Part shown: one piece after another, positions 8,731 to 16,297 of the stretch
Numbering within the stretch: position 1 is the stretch's first letter
How the letters are laid out: each line of letters opens with the position of its first letter
NCBI RefSeq assembly: GCF_002482975.1
Contig: NZ_DLHA01000019.1
Span: forward strand, 92,310 to 156,309
Length of the DNA: 64,000 nucleotides
DNA from: Flavobacterium sp. UBA7680
Lineage (GTDB): Bacteria; Bacteroidota; Bacteroidia; Flavobacteriales; Flavobacteriaceae
Direction of reading: 5' to 3'
Notes under the pieces: model-generated
Told to the model about the DNA's origin: nothing
Database searches by the model: none
What the model saw: only the letters and a program-made list of their open reading frames with translations
Program-made: the position numbers and the translations under genes

Positions 8731-8789
8731 GATACGCCAATCTCTTAAATCTTCCATAAAAGCATAGAAATTTATCCCTTCGAGGTCAC
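8731..8789 (+). repeat. Dispersed repeat copy D (truncated)
   Basis: Partial match to the 3' half of repeats A-C: GCCAATCTCTTAAATCTTCC, AGAAATTTAT, then CGAGGTCAC. It lies just after the SnoaL-like gene, as B and C lie after other + strand genes. Confidence 0.55.
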
Positions 8790-8879
8790 TCTTAGTTATA
8801 AAACTAATAGTTTGTAAATTCCATATATCGAAAAATCAGTTTTCTTTGCACCTAAATTTCGTAAGTTTTAAACAAAACA

Positions 8880-8915
8880 AAAAGCTGAATACATTAATAT
8901 TCAGCTTTTCTATTT
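8880..8915. terminator. Bidirectional terminator hairpin
   Basis: GCTGAATA / TATTCAGC stem flanked by A-run and T-run, between convergent genes (the + strand SnoaL-like gene and the - strand SDR). Confidence 0.75.
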
Positions 8916-8969
8916 TAAATTTCTTTCTGATGGAAAAACCATCTTAATACTTTTATTTTTGTTACGATT

Positions 8970-9728
8970 TTAAAAACCGTACATACCGCCCGAAACGGAA
9001 ATTTGCTCTCCAGTTATCCAACCAGCGTCATCGGAAGCTAAAAATACTGCAGCTTTCGCAATATCTGAAGGCTGTCCTCTTCGACCAAGCGGTGTTTTTT
9101 CTACAAACATTTTTTCGTAATCACTGCCAGCGGTAACGCCTGCGCTTGCCGCGCCTTCTGTATCAGTAGCACCAGGCAAAATGGAATTAATACGAACGTT
9201 TTTAGCTCCCAACTCTTTAGATAAAGCAATTGTAAACGCATCTAGTGCAGCTTTTGTTGAAGAGTACAAAGAAGCATTTTGGAGCGGAGACTTACTTGCA
9301 CCCGAACTGATATTAATAACGTTACCTCCCTTATCGCCAAAAAGTTTTAAAGCTGACTGAATAGTTAAAATTGGACCCAACACGTTAACATTAAAACTTT
9401 GATGAAAGTCTTCTGCCGAAATGAGTTCAATTGGCGCATATCCCTGAGATACTGCATTATTTACTAAAATATCAAGTGTACCAAATGACTTCTCAGTTTC
9501 GTTAAATAATCTGGTCACATCAGCTTCTTTCGATACATCTGCTTGAATTGCAATGGCTATTCCGCCATTATCTATTATCTCTTTAACAACCTTGTCTGCT
9601 CCTTCTTTGCTTGAAGCATAATTTACAACAACCTTTGCGCCTGCCGCTGCAAAGTGTTTCGCGATAGCTGCACCTATTCCTTTGGAAGCACCTGTAACTA
9701 CTGCGACCTTGTTTTCTAATTTACTCAT
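8970..9728 (-). CDS. SDR family oxidoreductase
   Basis: A classical short-chain dehydrogenase of 252 aa. It has the nucleotide-binding T-G-A-S-K-G-I-G at residues 12-19, N-N-A at 90-92, catalytic Ser in the I-S-S segment near 141, and Y155-x3-K159. It ends in W-I-T-G-E-Q-I-S-V-S-G-G-M-Y-G-F, as glucose/3-oxoacyl-type SDRs do. The basic residues after the first strand favour NADPH. The substrate cannot be told. The upstream region carries three regularly spaced palindromes, and a Crp-like gene lies 349 bases further, on the same strand. Confidence 0.92.
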   Translation of the reverse strand: MSKLENKVAVVTGASKGIGAAIAKHFAAAGAKVVVNYASSKEGADKVVKEIIDNGGIAIAIQADVSKEADVTRLFNETEKSFGTLDILVNNAVSQGYAPIELISAEDFHQSFNVNVLGPILTIQSALKLFGDKGGNVINISSGASKSPLQNASLYSSTKAALDAFTIALSKELGAKNVRINSILPGATDTEGAASAGVTAGSDYEKMFVEKTPLGRRGQPSDIAKAAVFLASDDAGWITGEQISVSGGMYGF

Positions 9729-9816
9729 GATTTCGACTATTGATTATATTTAAATCTTCAATTTTTTTTCGTTCTGAAGAATATTCAAAGTTGTGAAATC
9801 ATGACAAACTGTAGAT

Positions 9817-9874
9817 TGACATAAATCATTAAATATAGATGACAAATGTCATGTCAAATTGATGACTTAAGTCA
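9817..9874. promoter_or_regulatory. Three TGAC-N4-GTCA-type palindromes, 23 bp apart
   Basis: TGACATAAATCA (9817-9828), TGACAAATGTCA (9840-9851) and TGACTTAAGTCA (9863-9874) have centres exactly 23 bp apart. The second and third have perfect half-sites, and the first has one mismatch. They lie 89-146 bases upstream of the SDR start. The adjacent Crp/Fnr-like protein is the natural candidate binder (inference). The rest of the 349-base gap to 10077 is AT-rich with no other structure seen. Confidence 0.6.
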
Positions 9875-10077
9875 AAAAAAATAAGATAAGCATCGTGAAA
9901 CAAAACAATTACAACTTAAATTACATTTATAAATACTTTTCCTTAATTTGAAAAAAATAATCACTATGTCTCGAATTAGTTTAAATATTAAAATTAATTG
10001 ATACATTATTATTAAAAATCCGACTTAATAAGTAGAGCATTTTTGTATAAAGTAAACCTGAAATAAAAAAAGGATTA

Positions 10078-10659
10078 TTATAAAACGTTTTTCTTAATAC
10101 GGCTTAAAGTTTCAGAAGACAACCCTAAGTAAGAAGCAATCATGTTTTGCGGAAACCGTTGAAGGAAATGAGGATAATTCTTGACCAATTCTTCGTAACG
10201 CTCTTCTGCCGAATAATTAATAGCCTGCATTCTTTTCTGGGCTGCAATGGTGTTATTTTGACTAATCACGTTTGACATCGCTGAAAAAGCAGGTATTTGT
10301 TTAAGAAAATCTTCAATTTCTACATTAGTTGACTGCAGGATCTCAAGCTCTTCCAAAGCTTCAATATTAAAGCGGCTTGGCGTTAATAGATAAAAGCTTT
10401 CAAAATCTGTCAGCCACCACTTTTCTACAGACAATTTTAATATCTGTTCATTTCCTTTTTTATCTACCGTAAAGGTCTTGGCAGATCCTTTTACAATAAA
10501 GGCTATGTATTTGCAGACGTCACCTTCCTGCAGAAAATATTGTCGTTTTCGAAGTTTTCTCGGTTTGAAATGTGCTATCAACAAATTCTTATCTTCATCT
10601 GATAATAGTTTACCAGATATTTTTTGAATGTAATCGAAAAACGTTTCAAAATTGGACAT
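10078..10659 (-). CDS. Crp/Fnr-like transcriptional regulator
   Basis: A 193-residue protein with the same architecture as the regulator at 7445. The beta-roll includes L-R-K-R-Q-Y-F-L-Q-E-G-D-V-C-K-Y-I-A-F-I-V-K-G. The segment Y-S-A-E-E-R-Y-E-E-L is followed by the recognition region F-P-Q-N-M-I-A-S-Y-L-G-L-S-S-E-T-L-S-R-I-K-K. It reads in the same direction as the downstream SDR but is separated by 349 bases with candidate operators, so it probably controls rather than shares that transcript. The effector is unknown. Confidence 0.88.
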   Translation of the reverse strand: MSNFETFFDYIQKISGKLLSDEDKNLLIAHFKPRKLRKRQYFLQEGDVCKYIAFIVKGSAKTFTVDKKGNEQILKLSVEKWWLTDFESFYLLTPSRFNIEALEELEILQSTNVEIEDFLKQIPAFSAMSNVISQNNTIAAQKRMQAINYSAEERYEELVKNYPHFLQRFPQNMIASYLGLSSETLSRIKKNVL

Positions 10660-10728
10660 TATAAAAGTATTTTAAAAGTTCGCAATTTACTTAATTTAAA
10701 ATATATCTCAATTATGTCGAGAAATTTA

Positions 10729-10850
10729 TCCGATCCCGCAGATTTGTAATCCGTGCCCGCAAAGTATATCACAACAAATAAAAAAAGTAAGTCTAGTTTT
10801 TATTAATACATAGGAAAGCGCACGGAAAGAATTTCCGCACTATCGTTGCT
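10729..10850. repeat. REP/BIME-like inverted palindrome pair
   Basis: The left unit (10729-10770) contains GATTTGTAATCCGTGCCC and AAAGTATATC. The right unit (10817-10846) contains CACGGAAAGAATTTCCGCAC. The two units are inverted relative to each other, about 45 bases apart. The same pair recurs at 17820-18152, with single units at 16129 and 36841. It resembles REP elements mobilised by RAYT transposases; no RAYT gene is in the window. Confidence 0.7.
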
Positions 10851-10857
10851 TGCGGAA

Positions 10858-11310
10858 CTATCCGTACAAATTTTTTATCTCCGCCATGACAAATGTACTT
10901 TGGGTGCTGCCTATGCTTTCAACTGAGCCTAATTTATTAAAGACAAAATCCTGATAGTGCTTCATATCTTTGGCAGATACTTTCATTAAAAAATCGTAAT
11001 CACCTGAGATATTGTAACATTCCACAATTTCTTCTATTTTCATAATATCACTAACAAACTGATTCCCAATATTGCGATCGTGCTGTTTAAGTTTGATATT
11101 ACAGAAAACAATGAATCCCCTGTTTAATTTTTCTGCATCAAGGAGTGCTATATATTTTTTAATATAGCCACTGTTTTCCAATCTTTTAATTCGCTCAAAA
11201 ACTGGCGATGCCGAAAGATTTACCATTTTAGCAAGCTCTTTTACAGTGTATTTAGAATTATCGTGAAGTATATTTAATAACTGAAGATCAATTTCATCTA
11301 TCTGCTCCAT
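10858..11310 (-). CDS. Lrp/AsnC family transcriptional regulator
   Basis: A 150-residue protein. The N-terminal winged helix is I-D-L-Q-L-L-N-I-L-H-D-N-S-K-Y-T, then V-K-E-L-A-K-M-V-N-L-S-A-S-P-V-F-E-R-I-K-R-L. A C-terminal RAM/AsnC ligand domain follows (V-E-C-Y-N-I-S-G-D-Y-D-F-L-M-K-V). These regulators sense amino acids. Its position downstream of the mesX-mesD-transporter group on the same strand suggests that it responds to methionine or a related amino acid (inference). It has its own upstream gap of 230 bases with a candidate palindrome, so it is probably transcribed separately. Confidence 0.9.
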   Translation of the reverse strand: MEQIDEIDLQLLNILHDNSKYTVKELAKMVNLSASPVFERIKRLENSGYIKKYIALLDAEKLNRGFIVFCNIKLKQHDRNIGNQFVSDIMKIEEIVECYNISGDYDFLMKVSAKDMKHYQDFVFNKLGSVESIGSTQSTFVMAEIKNLYG

Positions 11311-11344
11311 AAAATTTTTATTTTGAATTTTTGATTTAATTTAT

Positions 11345-11357
11345 TTCTAAATTAGAA
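11345..11357. promoter_or_regulatory. Palindrome upstream of Lrp-family gene
   Basis: TTCTAAATTAGAA is a perfect inverted repeat around a central A, 35 bases upstream of the Lrp-family start. The position suits autoregulation; binding is unproven. Confidence 0.4.
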
Positions 11358-11540
11358 TAAAATTCTTCAAATACAACTAAAAGCAACACAAAAATCTTAT
11401 TTTAAACAAATTAAAAACATAACAACCTGCAAAACGTACTTTTACAGTATAAAAATCTAAAAAGGCATTATTTTATAGCAGGGAACGTTATCCTTGGTGC
11501 CCTTTATCGAAAAAGATAAAGGGCCACATCATAAATAAAA

Positions 11541-12533
11541 TTATACTTCTTTTCGTCGAGCCATACCCTGAGCGATGATACTGGCGGCAATCAATTGCAA
11601 GGCATGGTAAAGCATGAGCGGCAGCAATACGATACCGGTGATGGTACTGTGCTGAAAAAGTACTTTTGACATAACGGTGCCGTGTACCAATGACTTTTTA
11701 GACCCGCAGAATAAGACAGTAATGCGGTCTTCATCTGAAAAACCAAGCAGGCGGCTGAGTAGTCCGACACAAAAGAATACGGCAAAAAACAAAGCCATCA
11801 TCCCTGCAGCGAGTCCGGCAAGTTCAAGGGCGGTGAAATCCTCAAAAAGATGTTCGGAAAATGACTTGCAAAACGACGTGTAAATAATCGTTAGAATAAC
11901 TGCCTGATCGAAATATTTGAGCTGTTTCTTGTATTTTTCGGCAATGGCGCCGAAACGGGAATTGAGGCTTATGCCAATGATGACAGGCAGCAAGACTTGC
12001 AAAATTAACTTTATGACGATTTGAGTAACATCAAAATCCCCTGTCGCAGAAGCTATAAACAGCCCAACCCAGATAGGCGTAACGACTACTCCGATCAAAC
12101 TGGAAATACTCGCATTGAAAATGGCTGCGGGAATGTTTCCTTTAGCGATGGAAACCATGACCACGGAAGAGGAAACTGTAGACGGTAAAGCTGCCAGAAA
12201 AAATACACCCAGCCAAAGCAGCTCGAAGCCATTATTGACAAACAACGGGCGAAACGCCAAAACAATGAGCGGAAAAAACAAAAAAGTTGTCAACTGGACT
12301 ACAATGTGCATTTTCCAGTTGGAAAGTCCGGCTTTTAGTTTCTCAGAACTCAGTCGCATGCCATAAAACAAGAAAATCAAGGAAACGCCAGCATTGGCAA
12401 TCTCCTCCAGCGAAACAGGTTCTTTGACCATGCCTGGCTTTGGCAAAAAATAAGCCATCAGAATCATGGTGGCTATCATTAACAGGAAACCGTCAAAACC
12501 TGCTTTTTTTAATACTTCTAATAATTTCTTCAA
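11541..12533 (-). CDS. BASS-family (bile acid:sodium symporter-like) transporter
   Basis: A 330-residue integral membrane protein with about nine or ten hydrophobic segments. Family features include G-V-S-L-I-F-L-F-Y-G-M-R-L-S near the N-terminus, A-A-L-P-S-T-V-S-S-S-V-V-M-V-S-I-A-K-G-N in the middle, and F-C-G-S-K-K-S-L-V-H-G-T-V-M near residue 275. These match the SBF-like (YfeH-type) branch of sodium symporters. It lies 58 bases after mesD on the same strand, probably the third gene of that operon. An amino-acid precursor or sulfur compound is a plausible substrate, but this is inferred only from context. Confidence 0.85.
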   Translation of the reverse strand: MKKLLEVLKKAGFDGFLLMIATMILMAYFLPKPGMVKEPVSLEEIANAGVSLIFLFYGMRLSSEKLKAGLSNWKMHIVVQLTTFLFFPLIVLAFRPLFVNNGFELLWLGVFFLAALPSTVSSSVVMVSIAKGNIPAAIFNASISSLIGVVVTPIWVGLFIASATGDFDVTQIVIKLILQVLLPVIIGISLNSRFGAIAEKYKKQLKYFDQAVILTIIYTSFCKSFSEHLFEDFTALELAGLAAGMMALFFAVFFCVGLLSRLLGFSDEDRITVLFCGSKKSLVHGTVMSKVLFQHSTITGIVLLPLMLYHALQLIAASIIAQGMARRKEV

Positions 12534-12591
12534 TGTGTTTTAAATATTATTCCTCCGTAGAGGTACGGACTCCATTATTAATATATTGAGA

Positions 12592-13623
12592 CTAAATCCC
12601 AAGTTCTTTGCGTATAATTTCTGCTCCTGCGCTTAAAGCGCTTAACTTGCCTCTTGCTATGTTTCGAGATAGCGGGGCCATACCGCAGTTTGTAGAAGGA
12701 TAAAGATTTTCGGCATCTACAAACTCAAGGGCTTTACGCAGGGTAGCAGCTACTTCTTCTGGTGTTTCGATAGTGTTAGTTGCTACATCAATGGCACCGA
12801 CCATTACTTTTTTACCGCGAACAAGTTCCATTAAATCTAAAGGCACATTGGAGTTGTGACATTCTAAAGACACTACATCAATTTTAGATTTTTGAATTTT
12901 CGGGAAAATTTCTTCGTATTGTCGCCACTCAGAACCTAATGTCTTTTTCCAATCAGTATTGGCCTGTATTCCATAACCATAGCAAATATGAACCGCCGTT
13001 TGACAGTGTAAACCTTCAATGGCTCTTTCTAATGCTGCCATTCCCCAATCGTTTACTTCATCAAAGAACACATTAAATGCAGGTTCATCAAACTGGATAA
13101 TATCTACCCCTGCGTCCTGAAGTTCTCTTGCTTCTTCATTGAGTGCTTTCGCAAATTCCCACGCCAATTTTTCCCGGCTTTTATAATGGTCGTCGTATAA
13201 AGTATCTACCATTGTCAGCGGGCCTGGCAATGCCCATTTTATAGGCTTATTAGTCTGTTTACGTAAAAATTTAGCATCTTCAACAAAAACTGCTTTTTGA
13301 CGTGCAACCTCACCTACCACCACTGGAACACTCGCGTCATAACGGTTACGGATTTTTACTGTTTTACGATTTTCAAAATCTACACCGCTTAAATGCTCGA
13401 TAAAAGTCGTTACAAAATGCTGGCGTGTCTGCTCGCCGTCACAAATGATATCTAGATCTGCCAATTGTTGTTCTTGCAGAGAAATGCGTAAAGCATCTTG
13501 TTTCCCTTCAATTAGCTGATCGCCTTCTAATTTCCATGGTGACCAAAGTTTTTCGGGTGGTGCAAGCCAGGCAGGTTTGGGTAAACTTCCAACAATAGAG
13601 GTGGGTAATAATAATTTCTTCAT
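12592..13623 (-). CDS. mesD: Core methionine synthase, MetE C-terminal type (MesD-like)
   Basis: A 343-residue protein corresponding only to the catalytic (C-terminal) half of cobalamin-independent methionine synthase. It carries I-V-G-S-L-P-K-P near the start, I-I-Q-F-D-E-P-A near 180, and the zinc-binding set H212-x-C214, E254 (S-L-E-C-H) and C313 (T-N-C-G-M-A-P-L). The folate-binding N-terminal half of MetE is absent. Its partner 30 bases upstream is DUF1852; this pairing is the described MesD/MesX system of folate-independent, aerobic methionine synthesis. It methylates homocysteine, with a methyl donor that is not settled. The assignment to MesD rather than another core-MetE family rests on the DUF1852 neighbour. 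Confidence 0.88.
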   Translation of the reverse strand: MKKLLLPTSIVGSLPKPAWLAPPEKLWSPWKLEGDQLIEGKQDALRISLQEQQLADLDIICDGEQTRQHFVTTFIEHLSGVDFENRKTVKIRNRYDASVPVVVGEVARQKAVFVEDAKFLRKQTNKPIKWALPGPLTMVDTLYDDHYKSREKLAWEFAKALNEEARELQDAGVDIIQFDEPAFNVFFDEVNDWGMAALERAIEGLHCQTAVHICYGYGIQANTDWKKTLGSEWRQYEEIFPKIQKSKIDVVSLECHNSNVPLDLMELVRGKKVMVGAIDVATNTIETPEEVAATLRKALEFVDAENLYPSTNCGMAPLSRNIARGKLSALSAGAEIIRKELGI

Positions 13624-13653
13624 AATAGTATAATTTTAATGCGTTGTAATCAA

Positions 13654-14727
13654 TTAAAGGGTAAAATTAGCAGCCCATTGTTCCAGGAGACTTTTGTAAG
13701 GCTTAATGAAATGCTCTTCTGCATATTTACCCTGTTCAACAGCCAGACGGCTGCGCTCTTCGCGGTCATAATCCACACGAGTCAGTGAATAATCTTCGTG
13801 TTTAAGACTAGGTTGATAGATTTTCCCGGCCACTGAATTTGCATTGTAAATTTCAGGGCGATAAATCTTCTGGAAAGTCTCCATCGTGCTGATTGAGCTG
13901 ATTAGTCCAAGATCAGTATAATCAGCAAGCAGATCTCCGGAATGATAAAAAGCCATCGGTGCCACACTATTCGGAGGCATAAAAAAACGAACCTTTAAGC
14001 CCATTTTAGAGAAATATTCATCAGTGATAGAATACTGATCCTGCAGATATTCAAAACCCAGAACCGGATGCTGATACTCAGTGCGAGTATAAGTTTTGTT
14101 GCCCGATACACTTAGACAAATGATCGGTGACATCTTAAAGTGCTCTTTATAAGTGGCTGAACTCACAAAGCACTTATAAAGTTTTCCGTGCAAATCACCA
14201 AAATTTTCAGGAATACAAAAACTAGATTTATTTTTATTGTGCTCGATCAATAAAATACTGAAATCATAATCACGAACATAAGACGAAAAATTATTTCCGG
14301 CAACTCCTTCGATCTGCTGGCCAGTCTTACGGTCAAAAATATTCGTTTTTAAAACTTCAATCAACGGCAGATTGTTAATACCATTCTTATCATCAATACT
14401 CATCGTTACTGTGATGATTTCAAGTTCTACAAGGTAACGATCAGCTTTTGGATTATCCACATGAGCCAATGCATTGAATCGATTGTTAATCATATTTAAG
14501 GCATTACGTAAGTTTTGCTGGCGATTAGCTCCTCTAGCCAGGTTTGCAAAATTGGTTGTCAAACGCGTTTGACTTGAGGGGTGATAGTTTTCATCTAAAC
14601 AAGTGCTCTCTAATGTGAATGCAAAATTATTCTGGGTATTTTCAATATCTTGCTTTTCGCTTATTCTTAAATCTTCTTGTATGTTCGCTTTCATTTGATG
14701 ACAAGGTTTAGTTTTTTTACCCTGCAA
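13654..14727 (-). CDS. mesX: DUF1852 protein, MesX-like partner of MesD
   Basis: A 357-residue cytosolic protein with no signal peptide. The F-A-F-T-L-E-S-T-C-L-D-E-N-Y block, the run T-N-F-A-N-L-A-R-G-A-N-R-Q-Q-N-L-R-N-A-L, and a C-terminal R-S-R-L-A-V-E-Q-G-K-Y-A-E-E-H-F fit the DUF1852 family, which is consistently encoded beside core MetE proteins. MesX is required with MesD for methionine synthesis in characterised bacteria; its chemistry is unresolved. It is the first gene of the mesX-mesD-transporter group. The upstream divergent region holds repeated elements likely to be regulatory. The first in-frame ATG is used; another (M-K-A-N-I-Q-E-D) lies 12 residues in and is equally plausible. 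Confidence 0.85.
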   Translation of the reverse strand: MQGKKTKPCHQMKANIQEDLRISEKQDIENTQNNFAFTLESTCLDENYHPSSQTRLTTNFANLARGANRQQNLRNALNMINNRFNALAHVDNPKADRYLVELEIITVTMSIDDKNGINNLPLIEVLKTNIFDRKTGQQIEGVAGNNFSSYVRDYDFSILLIEHNKNKSSFCIPENFGDLHGKLYKCFVSSATYKEHFKMSPIICLSVSGNKTYTRTEYQHPVLGFEYLQDQYSITDEYFSKMGLKVRFFMPPNSVAPMAFYHSGDLLADYTDLGLISSISTMETFQKIYRPEIYNANSVAGKIYQPSLKHEDYSLTRVDYDREERSRLAVEQGKYAEEHFIKPYKSLLEQWAANFTL

Positions 14728-14770
14728 ATTTGAAAATAAAAGATTTAATATTTTACAAAACCAAAAAAAT

Positions 14771-14858
14771 CAGATAATTATTCTTTTTTAATACTATTTT
14801 AAAGATTATTAATCTTTTTATAAATATAATAACAAAGGAAAACAGATAATTATTCTTT
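14771..14858. promoter_or_regulatory. Direct repeats flanking a palindrome in mesX/nitroreductase gap
   Basis: CAGATAATTATTCTTT occurs identically at 14771-14786 and 14843-14858. Between them, AAAGATTATTAATCTTT (14801-14817) is a perfect palindrome around its central T. All lie in the divergent intergenic region between mesX (minus strand) and the nitroreductase (plus strand). The arrangement suits a multimeric regulator such as the nearby Lrp-family protein (inference). Confidence 0.5.
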
Positions 14859-14930
14859 AGAGAACTAGGATATGACTGATTTGAAGTTTCCCATAGCAAT
14901 TCAAGCCTCGAAAAACAAAACAAATAAATT

Positions 14931-14938
14931 TATATTTG
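14931..14938 (+). promoter_or_regulatory. -7 box TATATTTG of nitroreductase gene
   Basis: Perfect TAnnTTTG match 24 bases before the ATG at 14963. It overlaps a TTG codon that could otherwise be taken as the start, which argues for the downstream ATG. No clear -33 element was seen. Confidence 0.5.
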
Positions 14939-14962
14939 TCAAAATTTAAGACAGACATAGCA

Positions 14963-15592
14963 ATGAATTTGATAGAAAATTTAAAATGGCGCTACGCCAC
15001 AAAAGCTTACAATAACATTAAAGTAACAGAAGAGAAGATCGATCAGATCTTAGAGGCTATAAATCTTTCAGCATCTTCTTGTGGTCTGCAATCTTATCGT
15101 GTTTTTGTTGTAAGCAACCCAGAAATCCAAAAGAAATTAGGTGCTGATTCGTTTAATGGACAGATTAGCTCTTGTTCTCATTTGTTGGTTTTTGCTGCAT
15201 TCAATGATATGACTTCGACTTACATTGACGATTATATGGCAATGACAGAAAAGCAAAGAGGTCTTGACGCTGGTACCTTATCAGGATTTAGAAATGGATT
15301 GCATTCCTATTTCAGCGCTATCAACGCAGAGCAAAAAGCTCTTTGGGCAGCCAAACAGGCTTATATTGCACTAGGAACTGCACTTATTGCTGCGGCAGAA
15401 TTGAGAGTGGACGCCACTCCTATCGAAGGATTTAATGCCGCCACTATCGATACCGTTTTGGGTTTGAAAGAAAAAGGGCTGCATTCTACCGTTATCCTCG
15501 CTTTAGGATACCGTGATTCGGAAAAAGACTATATGGCAGCTACGAAAAAAGTTCGTTTACCTATAGATGAAATGATAACGAAAGTTTATTAA
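14963..15592 (+). CDS. Nitroreductase family NAD(P)H-dependent flavoprotein
   Basis: A 209-residue FMN-binding reductase of the NfsB type. Features are W-R-Y-A-T-K-A-Y near the N-terminus, S-A-S-S-C-G-L-Q-S-Y-R-V-F-V-V in the FMN-contact strand, and the C-terminal T-P-I-E-G-F-N ... L-G-L-K-E-K-G-L-H-S-T-V-I-L-A-L-G-Y-R. The start at 14963 was chosen over an upstream TTG because of family length and because the -7 box covers the TTG. It is divergent from mesX, which needs oxygen and possibly a flavin; a reductase beside it could supply reduced flavin, but this is speculation. Repeat C follows the stop immediately. Confidence 0.9.
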   Translation: MNLIENLKWRYATKAYNNIKVTEEKIDQILEAINLSASSCGLQSYRVFVVSNPEIQKKLGADSFNGQISSCSHLLVFAAFNDMTSTYIDDYMAMTEKQRGLDAGTLSGFRNGLHSYFSAINAEQKALWAAKQAYIALGTALIAAAELRVDATPIEGFNAATIDTVLGLKEKGLHSTVILALGYRDSEKDYMAATKKVRLPIDEMITKVY

Positions 15593-15593
15593 T

Positions 15594-15716
15594 AATCCCC
15601 AACAGGACATCTAAATCAAAATATTGAAGACTTGTAAAGACAGCCTCTACTTCCAGTAAGCCAATCTCTTCAAATCTTCTATAAAATGTTTTGGATTTTG
15701 TAACGTAGAGGTCACC
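15594..15716 (+). repeat. Dispersed repeat copy C
   Basis: Shares ATCCCCAACAGGACATC, GTAAGCCAATCTCTTCAAAT and GTAGAGGTCACC with copies A, B and D. It begins at the nitroreductase stop codon. The minus-strand frame is open and encodes R-F-E-E-I-G-L-L-E-V-E-A-V-F, similar to copies A and B. Confidence 0.7.
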
Positions 15717-15722
15717 ACAGCC

Positions 15723-15760
15723 AAATGGCGTCAATTGAAAACAATTGACGCCATTTTTTC
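15723..15760 (+). terminator. Strong intrinsic terminator after repeat C
   Basis: AAATGGCGTCAATTG and CAATTGACGCCATTT form a perfect 15-bp stem with an AAAA loop, then a T-run. The same hairpin in decayed form closes repeat A, so this terminator appears to belong to the repeat. Confidence 0.85.
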
Positions 15761-15878
15761 ATATACTCTATTAATAAATGAGTTTGACTAGTTATAAATT
15801 AGCAAGAAACCATTCAGTAAACTTATTTTTTTAAAATCATTTTCTTAGATAAATTTCTTTTAAAATTTAAACATTACT

Positions 15879-16040
15879 TTATTCAAGAATGTTAATTACT
15901 TTATCATTGGCTTCCAAACCTTCCATAATATAAGGAATAATTACCTCATATTGCTGTTCTCTGGAATCGAAAAAACCGCAAATGTGCATTGGAGCCAACA
16001 ATGATTCTCCACATATCGAAAAAGATGTCTGTTTGTTCAT
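15879..16040 (-). pseudogene. Truncated MEDS-domain sensor gene
   Basis: A 53-codon frame reads M-N-K-Q-T-S-F-S-I-C-G, then A-P-M-H-I-C-G-F-F-D-S-R-E-Q-Q-Y-E-V-I-I-P-Y-I and E-G-L-E-A-N-D-K-V-I-N-I-L, then stops. This is the N-terminal part of the MEDS sensory domain (H-x-C-G-F-F ... E-G-L ... G-D-K); the remainder is missing. A -7 box (TAAATTTG on the minus strand, 16052-16045) lies four bases before the start, and TGTATTCAATACA (16063-16075) lies upstream. A second remnant with the same start region is at 37672-37812. Confidence 0.6.
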
Positions 16041-16128
16041 ACCTCAAATTTACATAATTAATTGTATTCAATACACTTTCTCTATGCTGAAAATTTTAAT
16101 ATAATTTCCTGCATAACTTTCTATAGCA

Positions 16129-16172
16129 ACCCGATCGCGCGGATTTGTAATCCGTGCCCACAAAAGTATATC
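16129..16172. repeat. Single REP-like unit
   Basis: CCCGATCGCGCGGATTTG followed by TAATCCGTGCCC and AAAGTATATC, the left unit of the BIME-like pairs at 10729 and 17820. The partner unit is absent here. Confidence 0.65.
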
Positions 16173-16226
16173 TTGACAGATTAAAAAAAGAAAATACAAT
16201 TCATAAAAATCATCAAATTAATAAAA

Positions 16227-16256
16227 AAACCTCCAAAGATTAACTTTGAAGGTTTC
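16227..16256 (-). terminator. Terminator of the 16298 gene
   Basis: Minus strand: AAACCTTCAAAG / CTTTGGAGGTTT hairpin (one mismatch) followed by a T-run, about 40 bases after the stop codon. Confidence 0.75.
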
Positions 16257-16297
16257 TTGAAATTTCCTGAGTAGAAATCTTCACGAATATGCGATTT

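Noticed and set aside
14936..14962. TTG start for the nitroreductase gene
   Set aside because: The TTG is part of a perfect -7 box (TATATTTG), so it would not be transcribed; the ATG at 14963 matches the family N-terminus.
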